From Tubiluchus corallicola (Eukaryota; Priapulida; Priapulimorpha; Priapulimorphida; Tubiluchidae), in NCBI GenBank assembly GCA_030141605.1, contig JAQGDQ010000228.1, positions 186,001 through 250,000 on the forward strand: a stretch of DNA of 64,000 bases. The letters run 5' to 3'. Position numbers and translations under genes: made by a program. Positions 52,096 through 64,000 of this stretch are shown here, one piece after another (position 1 is the stretch's first letter; every line of letters starts with the position of its first letter). The notes below the pieces were generated by a model that saw only the letters and a program-made list of their open reading frames with translations, was not told the DNA's origin and made no database searches.

Positions 52096-54656
52096 CAAGC
52101 TTTATCAATGAAAAAATGGCGGCACGGCGGCTGAAGAAAATGGCAGAAAATATTTTTATTGAAACGTGTTCAAATGCATTACACCTTCTCTCAATGATAG
52201 AGGCGTCGTGGAGGTGAAGCAGAGTTCAGCACGATATTTTATAGCGCCTCTGAAGCAGCATAGGACCGTGAAAAAAACGACTAAACAGAATCCGGCTATA
52301 AATATCTGCTACTATAAAAATAAATAGCCCTATATGAGACGAGCACATTTTTACGTGGAAAAATACGTATCAATTTTCATTTTTGAGTTCATTCTGCCCC
52401 AGACTCCTATAGCTGGACGTCATAGTTATTGAATAACATAGTAATACAGTGTCGCCATTTGTTTAGGCTATCGGTCATATACTTTTTTTTTACTTAATAA
52501 ACACATGAATAGCGAATTGTTTTGGACTTAATCTAATAAAAGTTTGGTGTACTGGCTACAAATGTTGAGACATGTATGTCGAAGTGTAAAAACAAAAATC
52601 TCGTGTTTTGAAAGAGTGTACGTATTCATTTTTTGCCAGAGATATCTCGGACTTCATACAGACAAAAAGTGACATAGGGTAAAGTAAGTCATCTATGTAG
52701 TATCCACAGCCAATGAGAAAATTGAAAGAATTAAGCTGTAAAGAGACAACATCTCTCTGTAATTCCAAACAATGTAATTACCTTCAACAGTTAGAATTTA
52801 TCTAAAAAAATCAAATTTTGTATTTAACTTTGAAATATATCCATGGTGAAAAGTTACATGACCAAAAGAAGGCTTACATATAGTTTTCTATTACACTTAA
52901 TGTAAACCACTTGTTTGCCTTGAACCATTTTGAATATATACAACATCTTTATTTTTCATTTGAATTTACAATTAATAAGTAGAGTTGCTTATGCACACGT
53001 TTGCTTCATAATCGTCTTATTGTAAAGACTGATCATACTCAGTCTACGCGTAGAATATCAGTCGTCTATCTTGCACTGTTTTGAGGGTTTACAGTATTTT
53101 TGATAAAGTGACCTTTGACCTGTAACAGCGCCATACATATTAGATTTATACTTCAGTCCTGGAAACTGGCTGATACATTGATTTGATCAATTCTCTTCCA
53201 CGGGCAATTATGTAACCAAATACATTATTAAGTAAAAAAGTTTATGATCGACAGCTTAAACAAATGGCGACACTGTAATCTATTAATTTGTTCAATAATT
53301 ACGCTTAATGCTTAATACAGTCTATCTTTAATCTCTCAAGAAAAATGTTGATATGTGCTTGTACAAACTTTAAAAGGTAAAATAGTTATTGAAATACAAA
53401 ATAGGCCATTTACTTCTTCTCATTGCCTATAGGCCTATTCGTGTACTAAAAATATGAAATGAACGAATGTGAAATAGATTAGAACTGCGATTTCATGTCG
53501 GTCGAACTGTTGGCATTAGATTTCGAAAAATACGTTTAGTGTCTGTGAAATTATGAAACATTAGCTTGGTAAGTTGGTATCCCACGAACTGCAGGCTACG
53601 CCTAGTACGCAGCGCTGTTTCATCAAGGCAAATTTCTGAATTTGTATGAAATTTTGTGTAACTATAGAAGTGAATATTAAACTGCGTTTTTAGCGTTTTT
53701 TCCTGAGCATAACTGTAGAATCCATACAGGCCTACTGCACACTTTCATGCAGCTGAATAAAATTCAATTCAAGGACAGCAACGCTGGAGAAAAATCAATG
53801 AAAACGTCTGGCTGTAAAAATCAACGTTCTTGTTGAAGGTAAAGCATAAAAACTGTTCCAGGCTTCTTTTGGAAACATACAAAATGGTACTCGCGTGCAT
53901 GATTGATGCAGCTTTGCGTAGATGTATTTCTTTAGATAAAAACTGCCGGATTTTTTTACTTACGTCTATCTTGAATATACCTACTATAAATCACTGTACG
54001 CTGAAAATATTAAGCTTGCAAAGATGCGTATACAGATGCTTGTACAGATGGACTCAGTAAAGTAAGATTCTAGTAATGAATTTTTAGTTAATACAAGTTA
54101 TGTTGGATTGCATTTACAATAACGTGATAAAGTGAAATATGCAGAATTTCTGTAGTCTTCTTTCAAAGACCTGTTTTAACACTTTCGACCAACTTGAACA
54201 ACGTTCATGATATCTTTGTGATGTACGAATATTAGGTCTAAATTGGGTTTTGTATTACCAAAATCGCATCCTGTGTATGTCATATCTGGCTTTCTGTTAG
54301 TCGCCCTTGACAAGAAACTGATCATTTCGCACCCCATTAGCTGTATTGTAGTTTGTTATTTCAGATAAGTTATTAATTACTGCCGATTGGAAACAGAGGA
54401 GCGATAATCAAAAAACCCGTTAAAATTGTTCTGATATGAAATTTTTCTCGGTTTGATGCAATTGCTATTACCATTTCACGCTCACAGTAGATAGTATGGA
54501 CTGAGCGAGTATACAGTGAAAGGGTTAAGAGACAAGGATACAAATAGATCTAATAAGAAAATGGACTATTACGCAAGGGACTGGTGGATTCTCAAGGCCA
54601 GTTAGTCCAGGAGCCCAGACGATTTATTCATCTGATATGAAGGGAGCTAAAGTTCC

Positions 54657-54905
54657 AAGCCCAGAAATAGATTGCTTACGAGTCAAAGCCACCAAACTGA
54701 CCACTTACGTGACCAAAAATGGCATTTAATCTGTGGAAAGGTCCAAAACTAAAAGTCATAGCAACAATCATTCTATGAATCATCCTGAGTAAGAAATGAC
54801 CAAGTCCAGAAATGGATTGCTCACTGGTCAAAGAGACCAAACTGACCACTTACGTGACCAAAAATGGCACTTAATCAAAGGAAAAGGTCAAAGGCTAAAA
54901 GCTAT
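54657..54905. repeat. Tandem duplication, 145-bp offset
   Basis: CCAGAAATAGATTGCTTAC, ACTGACCACTTACGTGACC and AAAAATGGCATTTAATC recur 145 bp later as CCAGAAATGGATTGCTCAC, ACTGACCACTTACGTGACC and AAAAATGGCACTTAATC. CATCCTGAGTAAGAAATGAC between them is also found at 8.85 kb next to CTGACCACTTAAGTG, so this is a dispersed family. Confidence 0.8.
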
Positions 54906-56479
54906 AGCAAATATAGTTTAAGGGTAACGTTTAAGAGTTTAATATTACGTTTTTCGCTCTTGGCAGTTGCAACGCTTCACTGGTCAAGAAATTATTGTAA
55001 TATAGAAAGTCAAACAAAGGAGAGATAGAAATAGAGAGGTTGTCATGTGACACACAAATTAGGATGATGAAGTATTTACAAAGTGAGAAAGCCACACAGT
55101 GAAGGTCACGAGATAGTTACATGCATGTTTGCAAGCATTTTTTTATTATTTTGATTTTACAGTTGAAGTTAGTTCCAGAAGCAAAAAACATAGCAGCTAG
55201 AAAAAAGTCAAAGCATGAAGAACCGTATAATTGTAATTTTAATAATAATAATCAGACAATGAACTCAGATCCAAATCAGCCAGTATGACCACATTTACCA
55301 TTTGAATACGCCTGGTCCAGTGCGGTTTACTCAAATACTGTAGATTATTATGCGCATGTGTGACTGACCAATGTGCACGCTGCTCATGACTAATTATCAC
55401 TTGATCACTATCGCCTGGTCAGTGCGTTTTAGCAATGTGTGTCTGAGTAGTTTGCCCTAATTTTTACATTTGGCTCTTATCTCCTCACTTAAACAATTCC
55501 AGCTTTTTAACCTTATCACTGTCTGCTTCCCTAATTCAGGTGCTTACTATCCTACAAGTTTCACGATTCTAGGTGCTACGTTTCAAGAGGAACTCAATTT
55601 GCGACTGGATGTCTAAATCTCGAAGCCTCACCTGATAAAATGAAACCAGTGTATAAGTTCACTTAGAATCCGCTGTTCGCAGATAACAAGCGGTATATGT
55701 GCTGCAACAGTTGAAAAGATGATGAATGTAAAGCAATAAATGTTTTTTAGAAAATTTTAATGCTGAAATTTTGTACAAATTATTCTAGAAGTGTGACCTC
55801 TAAATATGGAAAAATGACCTTGCAAGTTAACAGGAACAATACGCTAGATGGGCTCTATTAATTTAATCACTCAAAAATCATGGAGCTAAACACGAAAGAG
55901 TATCAATTGTCTTTCTGAATCTGTGATCGCGTTTGTAGAAATTGTTCAAAGAACTATATTCATCTTTGTAGTAAACACTCCAATATTTTTGTACACAATT
56001 CCTGGGATCATTTGTAAATTGCCAAATTGTTCATGACGGTCGCGTTTAAGATACGAAACTCAGTACGATGTCTTTCCCAATTTAGTTGGGTTGCTAAAAC
56101 TATTATAAAAACAGCATGATTACAGGCAACGCGCAAAATTTAGACATTTTACATTCCTTGGGCGTTTTAGATAGTACCTATGTGTTTCATTAAAAGGGCT
56201 TAATGAGCGTTTTAGATGCGTTTTGTATGGATCTATTAATAATAGCATTTATTATAGTTAGTATTTATAATATTTAATATTTAAAATAGCTAAGATCTAT
56301 ATAAAATGCGTACATTGCCTCTGGTAAAATGTAAAATGAACGTAACTTTTCCCAGACAGTTGATTGCTTTACTTAGGCATTGTATAGAATGCGTAAAACG
56401 ATTTAGTCAACGCATGTATTAAACTAAGCACGTAGTTCTTTAAATAAGCCAATTTTACTGGCAATGGGCCAATATCTCA

Positions 56480-56690
56480 GACATGCTGGTTGACCAGATG
56501 AACAATTTTCAAATACTATACATAGGAATCCTCCTTAGCAACAAATGCACTTACGAAAAAAATGTAGAACATCGAATTAAAGAAGGTCAGGAGGCTTTTG
56601 GGAAACTCGCAATATGAGTCTTTAGGGAAAAATTATCAGAAACTCGTGGTCTATAAAGCTATCCTTTACATAATCTGGCTTTATTGGAAT
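56480..56690 (+). mobile_element. LINE RT C-terminal scrap
   Basis: Reads VDQMNNFQILYIGILLSNK, then VEHRIKEGQEAFGKLA and, after stops, KLVVYKAILYII. This matches the FKYLGxxLxxD..IxxRIxxAxxAFGxL..TKLxVYKAxVLPxLLYG region of non-LTR elements. Dead copy. Confidence 0.6.
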
Positions 56691-59608
56691 CCTTTCCATT
56701 TCGTTTCTCTGTTCTTTTTCTCTTTTTCTTTACTCTATTACTTTACCTTTACTATTCTCTTTTTTCTATAAATTCTTTCTCTGGTTAGCTAGTCTGGAAA
56801 CGTTTTTTAACGTTTATTATTCCATGAAACGTGTTTTAATGTATAAATGTTTTTGTTAGTTTTTTATGATACAGAATAAAATAATCACGTTGGAAGGCAA
56901 CTACATGTTTGGTAGCAGCGTACAGGTAGTTGAACAACTTCTGGTAAGCGAGTTAACCTAGGATATGCGGCAGAAGTGATTCAACGATTTCTTTTTGGAA
57001 CATGTCAGAAAGGACATTAATGTTGCTAAAAACACATACAGAGTCAACGGGCGAAACAGTAACCTAGTAACATAAGCATTTGATTCAAATATTACTCTAA
57101 TGATGGTGCAAACTCCCAATACATTATTTTTTGTTTTCTTCTAAAAACGTCAGTAAGATCAAAATTAATCAAACAAAAATCACCTATTTAGTTGATTTAT
57201 ATATAGGTAGCAGTGCTCTAAATAAGGGTAACAGTTTCTCGTCTGGTTACCCGTGCAGTTTGCGATTTTGTGAAATTGAAGTCTAATTGATGACAGGCAG
57301 AAAATCCAACTTCGAGTCGTTTTAATTATTTAAATTTTAGGTTGCTAATGTGAAGATTTGTAATAAAGTCATAGTTTTACTATTTGTTGCTATATGTGTG
57401 CACAATTACACACCAGATATTTACCTTTAGGTACTTTCCAAATTAATCTAAAGATATTTTATGTACCGCGTACAATGACCTTTGTTTGTACAAAGCGGCC
57501 TTTTTTATTTTGCTGACATAAGCAAGAATCCGAAAAGAAAAACTGGCTGTTGGGTACTCTTGGTACCATTGTGTACTTTGGTACACAAAACACTACTGCA
57601 CCAAGAAAGCGGACTTACAGTGATCAAGTTTAGTGTGAAAAGTAGCTGAAACTTTAAAGTTGGGACAACTAGAACCCTTACTCCTGCATGGAATGCGCAG
57701 ACAGGAAAAACTGTAAGTATCTTGCTGTTCGGACAGTTTTTATTTCGTTCGATTATTAATCGTTCAGAAACGATTATTAACGTATTCATGCATAAAAACG
57801 TTATAAAAATAAAAAACAACAACCGATCTTGTTGATTCTATCTCAGTATTCGCGCTTTGGGTTATATGTGCGGTTGATATACTAATTCTGATTTCTTACT
57901 GCTCTCACTGTTGTTTTTGCTTAGCTATACCTTACCGAAATAAAAAAAGATTTTTTTAAATACAAATCAAAATGAACCGCTCAGTTACTAAGCACAAAAC
58001 TGAGAAATGTTTCTGCCAAGGCATCGATTAAATGTTTCTAAGGAAAATGAAATAAAAGGCACAGCAGTTTTTTCGTTATTAAACAGTCGTTTGAAAAGGT
58101 TTCATAAAGTTTCTTTGAGATGTCTTGAAAAATAAAGAGTTGGTAGTGTATGATCAAATGTAAAAATCTTGGTAGCTCAATGTTTGAATTAAGAAGTGAA
58201 AATTCTTTTCGACGAGCCCTGAATTTGTCAGACTCGACTAGCATACGCGAGTGGTGAAGTAGGCTGGAGCGCATCACTAAACTAACTTCATTCACACCTC
58301 TTGCCAACTTGTATATAAGTTATTGCAAGTCAGGTTAAGATTAACTTAGTGCAAAACGTTAATCCATGTGTACATATCATGCAGCTTATGCTTTTGAGTA
58401 CAAACTTTAATTTGTAATTGTGCCACCAAGTCACTATCACAAATAATGACTCATTAAAATTAGTCAAACACATATTTTTTTTAAAATTCCAAAAAATGAT
58501 TTTAGAATGTGACACATCTTAAGTGAGTAAGTAAGTAAGTAAGTAAGCAACTTATTGTCATCATAGTATAATACATACAATGAAATTTATGTGGTTTTAT
58601 GTACTGCAATAACTTATGGAAACTATAAACACAAAGATAGGAGGTTATTAAGGAGATTAACACAAATAATTCAATCGGTTGTACAGTGACATACCGAATT
58701 AATATTGGACATTTACTGAAATTTACTGTTGACGATGTGAATTGCAACGGGATAGAAAGAATTTAAAGTTTTTGTGGTTTTACCTGGATGGAATTCATCT
58801 TTCATGATAACTTTTCATTTTGGTATACGGTTTCCAAGTTAATCAAAACATGTCAGTGAAAACACTGACATCTATACATGCCTGTGAGAAACAATTATTT
58901 TCTGTATACGTATAACTTAGCCGGCAAGCCCAAAACAAGACCAGAAACAGTTTCGTTCGCTCAGTCTGCTGACCAGTTTGTATCTATAACAGGGGGACAT
59001 GTTATATGCAACAAGGTAGAGGGGACCTTGATGCTTACTGCCTGAGTAACAGTACTAATTTTCAGGTCGGCCTTGTGGGTGGTACGGGCCCATTGGTGGG
59101 ATCAACCACCCACAAAAAGCCACGTTAGTGCAAATTTGTGCATGGTAACAAGAGGCAATTCAATGTCGCACGTAAAAACAAAGGGCAAAGTTTCCACAAA
59201 CTATTTTCCAAATCTAACCTTGTAATCTGTACCGTTGCTATAGGTAAACAGTAATGTCACTAACATTTGTGACACGAACATCTTACATTATTAGCTACAT
59301 TTCGACCTGCTGGGCTTGACAGCATCGGGACCAGCAATGACACGACTACTAAGAGAACGTTTACTAGTATAAAACACTTAGTATAAAGTATTTAGCAAAA
59401 GTTCGAATATACGGAAAGTATTCGTTTTGCACATTGCCAAAGTCACTTTACGCATTTTATATGAATCCTAATTATCGAACAAAACGTCTAGGTAAAGTGT
59501 GAAAAACTCACGGCAAAAAGATTTATTTCACACTTTTTCCAAGATGTTTAAATGTTGTATGAAATGCATACACATTTTATAAAATGCCCAAATTTTACAC
59601 ATTGCCTG

Positions 59609-59640
<32 letters not shown>

Positions 59641-59738
59641 TGTATGTATGTATGTATGTATGTATGTATGTATGTATGTATGTATGTATGTATGTATGTA
59701 TGTATGTATGTATGTATGTATGTATGTATGTATGTATG

Positions 59739-59770
<32 letters not shown>
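59609..59770. repeat. (TATG)n microsatellite with (TA)n end
   Basis: About 34 TATG units, then TATATA to 59770. Open frames across it (CMYV and HTYI repeats) are artefacts. Confidence 0.97.
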
Positions 59771-61683
59771 ATGCGCAGAAATCAGTAATAAAACTGGATA
59801 AAATTCCTGTTATGCAAGCTTGTGAATATGAAGCGGTTAAATCGCAAAAGCTTAAACAATACTCCAAAAAAGACCTAAACATTCCGATGTGGTGCAAAAC
59901 TCCACTGCTCTCCCAACGACAATCCAGATGCGTCACTGCTTTAAAATTCCATTTTTGCAAACTATATTTCCACTACAATTCTTAAAAGGGGCCATGAGAT
60001 ATTGGTTAACATAACTAAACATAAATGATCTAGCACGATATTATCAACCTGAATGGCTATCAAGTTTCCCTGCGTAACAGAAAATAAAATGAGTCGCATA
60101 CATTCAAGTTGCTATAGGGATGCTATGAGCATGACCCCTATACATGACAGTACAGCCAGCTGTTTTAAGCTTTAATTTTATCTTACCAAAGTTTAGAAAA
60201 AAGCAACTCAAATTTATAACTTAAAGAGTATTAAACAGGAAATTCAGAGAACTTCACGTTTTCAATTAATGAACCATAACACCTTACAATAGACCTACAG
60301 CATATAAAAGTGCAGTCTTTGACCTTGATGGCGTGATAAGATCAGATTTGATGACTCTTCACTGATATAAGAAGTTTCAATGTGACTTTCTAATCAAGAC
60401 AGAAAAACCTATTTTGTTTTAGTGAACAAGGAAAAGTTACCAGACGATTTATTGCCAAGACGAAGAAATGTTTATGATTGCGAATGATTTGTTGGCAGAA
60501 AAACAAAAATAAATTATAATTGTAGAAATTTTAAGATTAAATATGTTAAAATAGCTGATAACAGACCTTTTCTACTCTTAGTGTAATGGGGGTGGTATGG
60601 TGCGTAATTAAATACAATTAATTAATTGTGTGTGTGTTTATTGTGCTGCATTATGTCATTTCAATATTGTGCATGAAATAATACAAAATTTCATAAAATC
60701 TACAGCCTTTCCCCAAAAAGGACCTTGATATAGTCATTTTGGTGCTGCAGTCTTTGGTTTCAGTTCAATATACTCGATATCCGTCACAATGGCTGTAACA
60801 AATAGAAAAGCAAAACTGCCAAATAAACAGTTTCATGGCTTCGTTCCCAATCTCAATTTAATATTCAATACTCATAAGTATGACATGATTCTGGCTCAGG
60901 TGGATTATTCTATGGTGGTCTTACTTGTTAAAAATTTAACAAAAACCGGCCTGCATGTTATGAACGTGAGACAAGACAGCGGCTAGGATAGAAATATCAT
61001 TACAGCATGACAATAATTTTAATGCCTCGATAATAAATATAGAGTGGTATGTACTAAACTAATTCTCTGACGTCTCAGTCGCACTTATTTAAGATACTAA
61101 ATACTAAGATATTTAACTTAGACACTAAATCAAGACGCAGTGAATTACAAATTCTTAGGTAGACTAGAAGAAAATCACTAAAAGGTGCTTCTATAAAGAT
61201 CTGGGAACGTATTTTCAAAATTGGGCAACGTAGCCAGTCTTATCAGTTTGATTATGCTGAATCCGAAAAAATTGTTGCCAGCTTGAAAAATTAGAAAAAC
61301 AAAATGCCAGCTTGAAAAAAATCAAAATGGCCACCAAGTTTTTTCTCACAAACTACATAAATCAAAAGAAATTCACAGAAAAATTAATATTAGAAGTGAT
61401 TGTGACATCTATTCCAGAACAGGTGGGCCCAAGTAATGCGTTTCTAATATTTTCATCTCAAAAATTGCCGCCACGCAAAGCGAAACCATGACAATCATTA
61501 TATTAACTGCTTCACCTAAAGATTTACTGTAAAAACAAAACGGAAATTATTCTATCAATTCAACTTCTTGAATCTAAAAACTGTTAGACCACAAAAAGGA
61601 TGTAAAAAGACTTCAACAAGCAAAAAAACAAAATGGCTGCCTCGCTTCGACAAGCAGAATGGTAAAAGACTTGCTCATTTTAT

Positions 61684-61850
61684 CATTAGTTAGATTATGA
61701 CTGTCATTGCCACAGTGCTTATGAACCATCGCAGTTTATTTTCAACAATAATTACCCATTACGAGTAATGAGTTGGCGAAAGAAAAGAGGTGCTGAAAAA
61801 CTGTCCTCTAGTTGGGATTTGAACCCGATTAGTAAACAATTACCCGTTGA
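61684..61850. mobile_element. Fold-back MITE with tRNA-like core, truncated copy
   Basis: TTAGATTATGACTGTCATTG, CGCAGTTTATTTTCAACAAT, AATTACCCATTACGAGTAAT and TTGGGATTTGAACCCGATTA follow the same order as the left arm and core of the element at 11430-11705. The right arm is missing. Confidence 0.7.
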
Positions 61851-62534
61851 TACAATGATCACATCATTTAATTATTGTTTTTCTAAATATATAGCAAAAA
61901 GATACAAATGCCAACAATAAGTTAAATTCAACGTAAAAACGTGATACAATTAATGGAATGATTTGAGTACGTACGTATTCGTTAAAAATACTTCAGTATA
62001 CATGAAAAATAGTTATATAGTACAAGTGTGCATAACAGTTCAACAATACAACAGTACAAGTGTTGAACAAAAGATACCAGAAAAAAGGCAGAAACACTGA
62101 ACGTAGTCTAAGGCCTAGACAGAGTAATTTAGATTTTTAATCTGTAAAATCACTTTATTGAAATTGAAACTTTGACAGTGAAATTCAGCAAAGCACGTTA
62201 GAAAAGTCACATTGCAAAATTTTATTTAAAGGAAGGAACAAATCACTTGGCATTTTCTTATTATTTTACTGCTATCACTTAAATTTAGAAAAATATAACA
62301 AAGAAATTTGCAAAAACTGCTTATAAAACATATAATTAATTTATACTACCGTTGTATAGACATTTTCACGCACGGTGGTAGCGTCACTTGGAAATTATGG
62401 AGCAACTGGTAGATTTCGCAAGTGCATCGTGGCCCTTTCCGTAAGCTATGCGCACACTGCTTAATTCAAACTTCTGTAGCTTACTTAATGTTCGGCTCAA
62501 AATTAACAATCTAATTTTTTGTAAAAATTCATAC

Positions 62535-62561
62535 TTTCATCGGAAATTGACACTGCGCCAT
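62535..62561 (-). CDS. Speculative first coding exon of the zinc-finger gene
   Basis: ATG GCG CAG ... AAA|GTATGA encodes MAQCQFPMK and ends in phase 0, compatible with the candidate exon at 51.8 kb. An in-frame TGA lies just upstream, and a TGACGTCA palindrome is 19 bp upstream. The support is phase and context only. Confidence 0.2.
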
Positions 62562-62579
62562 TTTTCTTCAGTCGACGAG

Positions 62580-62587
62580 TGACGTCA
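62580..62587. promoter_or_regulatory. CRE-type palindrome TGACGTCA
   Basis: A perfect 8-bp CREB/ATF consensus in a locally less AT-rich stretch (GTCGACGAG, GGGAGCGCCC), consistent with a promoter. Confidence 0.35.
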
Positions 62588-62599
62588 TTGTGGAAGAAT

Positions 62600-64000
62600 G
62601 GACATTCAAAACGGGAGCGCCCAAATGTGAAATGATCGCGATTTTAAAGTGATTTTACTACTACACGAGGCGCTTATCACACTTGCTAAATATTATTACT
62701 TACTTATCACACTTATTGCTAAATCCCTCTAGCACTTTTCGCGCACATTGAAATAAGTCCAACTTCCCTTGGCCTTCCCTTTAAATAAGCCTTTTATCGG
62801 TATTGCGATTGATACTATTTAAGCATGCGGTAAGACTGCGAAAAAACAAAAAGCATTAACTTATTGAAAACCCAATAAAACCAAAAATATGGTGTAGCTA
62901 ATTTTTGCAAATCAGTAGACAGGTAGCCTTACTGACGACAGTCATTGCTTTGCCGTGTTTTTCTTTCAAATCCTTCGTCTGCCGTGTTCTATCTAATATC
63001 TCGTGTGAATCAATATTTCAGATAAGAAAAAGGACGGAAAGTTCGCCAACAGCTACGCATAACCTTGATGTACCCTTGATGTACCCGTATTACCTGTGCA
63101 TCGACTGTGAGTGCATCGTTCTATTATAGACTGACAGAGCGGACGCGATCACAATCGAAAGGGATGGTTGGGTTTCTAATGGCATTGCAGTTGCACTCTT
63201 TCACCTACGCATGCGGTAGCCAGTAGGTTTATGCATTAATTTTGTTGGTGCATAAAATACTGAGCAGGTTCATCGCTTACGTCCCAGTTTAGTAGACATA
63301 GTTTTTGAAGTTTTAATTAATTCCATTAATTCTATTTCAATTCTATTTAAATAAATAATTTCGAAATTGCATGCTTTTTATTTACATAAAAACACTGAAA
63401 CTGAAGCACATTTTTGTACTGTACATACATTGACTTTTAGTTAGAGATGGTGACCCGGAGGGGTAGACAAATGACGCCCGACATCGTAACAGACTAGATA
63501 TTAATGTGACTGTAATCTTAATTCATTCACGTAAGCTTTTTCTTCAACGTAATAATTTAGCGAAACGTTAAAGGACATTAAAAAATAATATGTCCGCGCA
63601 AAAGTGACTTTCGTAATGCAGAGAACTGAAGTCTGTCAGTCGCCAACATATTGAACGTTTATGTATAAGACTTCCGGTTCCTCAAACAAAGAAATCCGTG
63701 GCGTTCATAGAAACTTCATGCTTCTTAATGTAAGAGACGCCCAAGTCTGACACTGTTGGTCAGCAAGCTTTATTTGCCCAGGCAATGTGTGAAATCGAAT
63801 CGTCTGCTATTTTTAATTTATAAAGACTATAACAAAGTCTTAAAAGTTTTTTTTCACGTCTTCTGAGACAGGAGGATTGTTATACAAAATAATATAATGT
63901 ATCACTCGCACGCCAAAGTTCAGATTTAAATAATGTCATAAATAATTTATAGACGATATTTTCGTAATTAAAAATGTACGACATTGAATAGCACAGAGTT
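62600..64000. other. Non-coding DNA at window end
   Basis: No domain-bearing frame. A 74-codon plus frame at 62.9-63.1 kb is unremarkable. No repeats were recognised. Confidence 0.5.

Larger units (their letters stand above)
51874..62534 (-). other. Upstream or intronic DNA of the zinc-finger gene
   Basis: No supportable coding exon. Reading frames at 53.83, 57.51 and 58.04 kb carry no signature. Repeats here: CAT/CGT-rich tract, a 145-bp duplication, a LINE scrap, a TATG array and a truncated fold-back MITE. A TGTGGGTGGT / ACCACCCACA hairpin lies at about 59.07-59.12 kb. Confidence 0.5.

Noticed and set aside
51939-52217. 92-codon plus frame with a His/Ser/Pro-rich stretch
   Set aside because: Composition follows a degenerate CAT/CGTC trinucleotide tract; no domain.
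59552-59985. CMYV / HTYI repeat proteins on both strands
   Set aside because: Translation of a TATG microsatellite.

Overview
This is an AT-rich animal (metazoan) genome window. Genes are split by long GT-AG introns. Most of the DNA is intergenic or intronic and carries retrotransposon fossils, tRNA- and 5S-like SINEs, hAT-type MITEs, microsatellites and two large minisatellites. The gene content (NK-class homeobox genes, a Tlx gene, a stefin-type cystatin and a multi-finger C2H2 regulator) fits a bilaterian, probably an aquatic invertebrate. The species cannot be fixed from the sequence alone.

Layout: (1) 2.5-3.2 kb, + strand: the last coding exon of an NK-class homeobox gene, probably NK7-like. 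It begins between homeodomain residues 44 and 45, and the rest of the gene lies outside the window or far upstream. (2) 3.2-22.6 kb: a long intergenic stretch with SINEs, a fold-back MITE, a 1.7-kb array of a 32-bp repeat, and AT-rich blocks that could be cis-regulatory. (3) 22.6-31.1 kb, + strand: a complete three-exon Tlx (T-cell leukemia homeobox/Hox11) gene of 257 residues, with an eh1 motif, a PW hexapeptide-like motif and a homeodomain with Thr47. Its introns hold an hAT MITE, a 5S-like SINE fragment and two LINE remnants. (4) 31.8-32.2 kb, - strand: a stefin-like cystatin with a signal peptide, convergent with Tlx. (5) 32.4-42 kb: a CR1/Jockey-like LINE fossil, a 1-kb array of a 35-bp minisatellite and otherwise unassigned DNA. 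(6) 42.0-47.2 kb, - strand: four exons encoding the C-terminal 458 residues of a seven-finger C2H2 protein. Phase-compatible candidate upstream exons lie at 51.8 kb and, weakly, 62.5 kb. (7) The rest to 64 kb is intron or upstream DNA of that gene with further repeats.

The main biological point is the tandem, same-strand linkage of an NK7-like gene and Tlx about 20 kb apart, which looks like a remnant of the ancestral NK homeobox cluster. The main structural points are a palindromic element built around a tRNA-like core (two copies), a SINE family whose TTA tail has apparently grown into a long microsatellite, and hAT MITEs with recognisable 8-bp target duplications, one of them about 80 bp from a homeobox splice acceptor.
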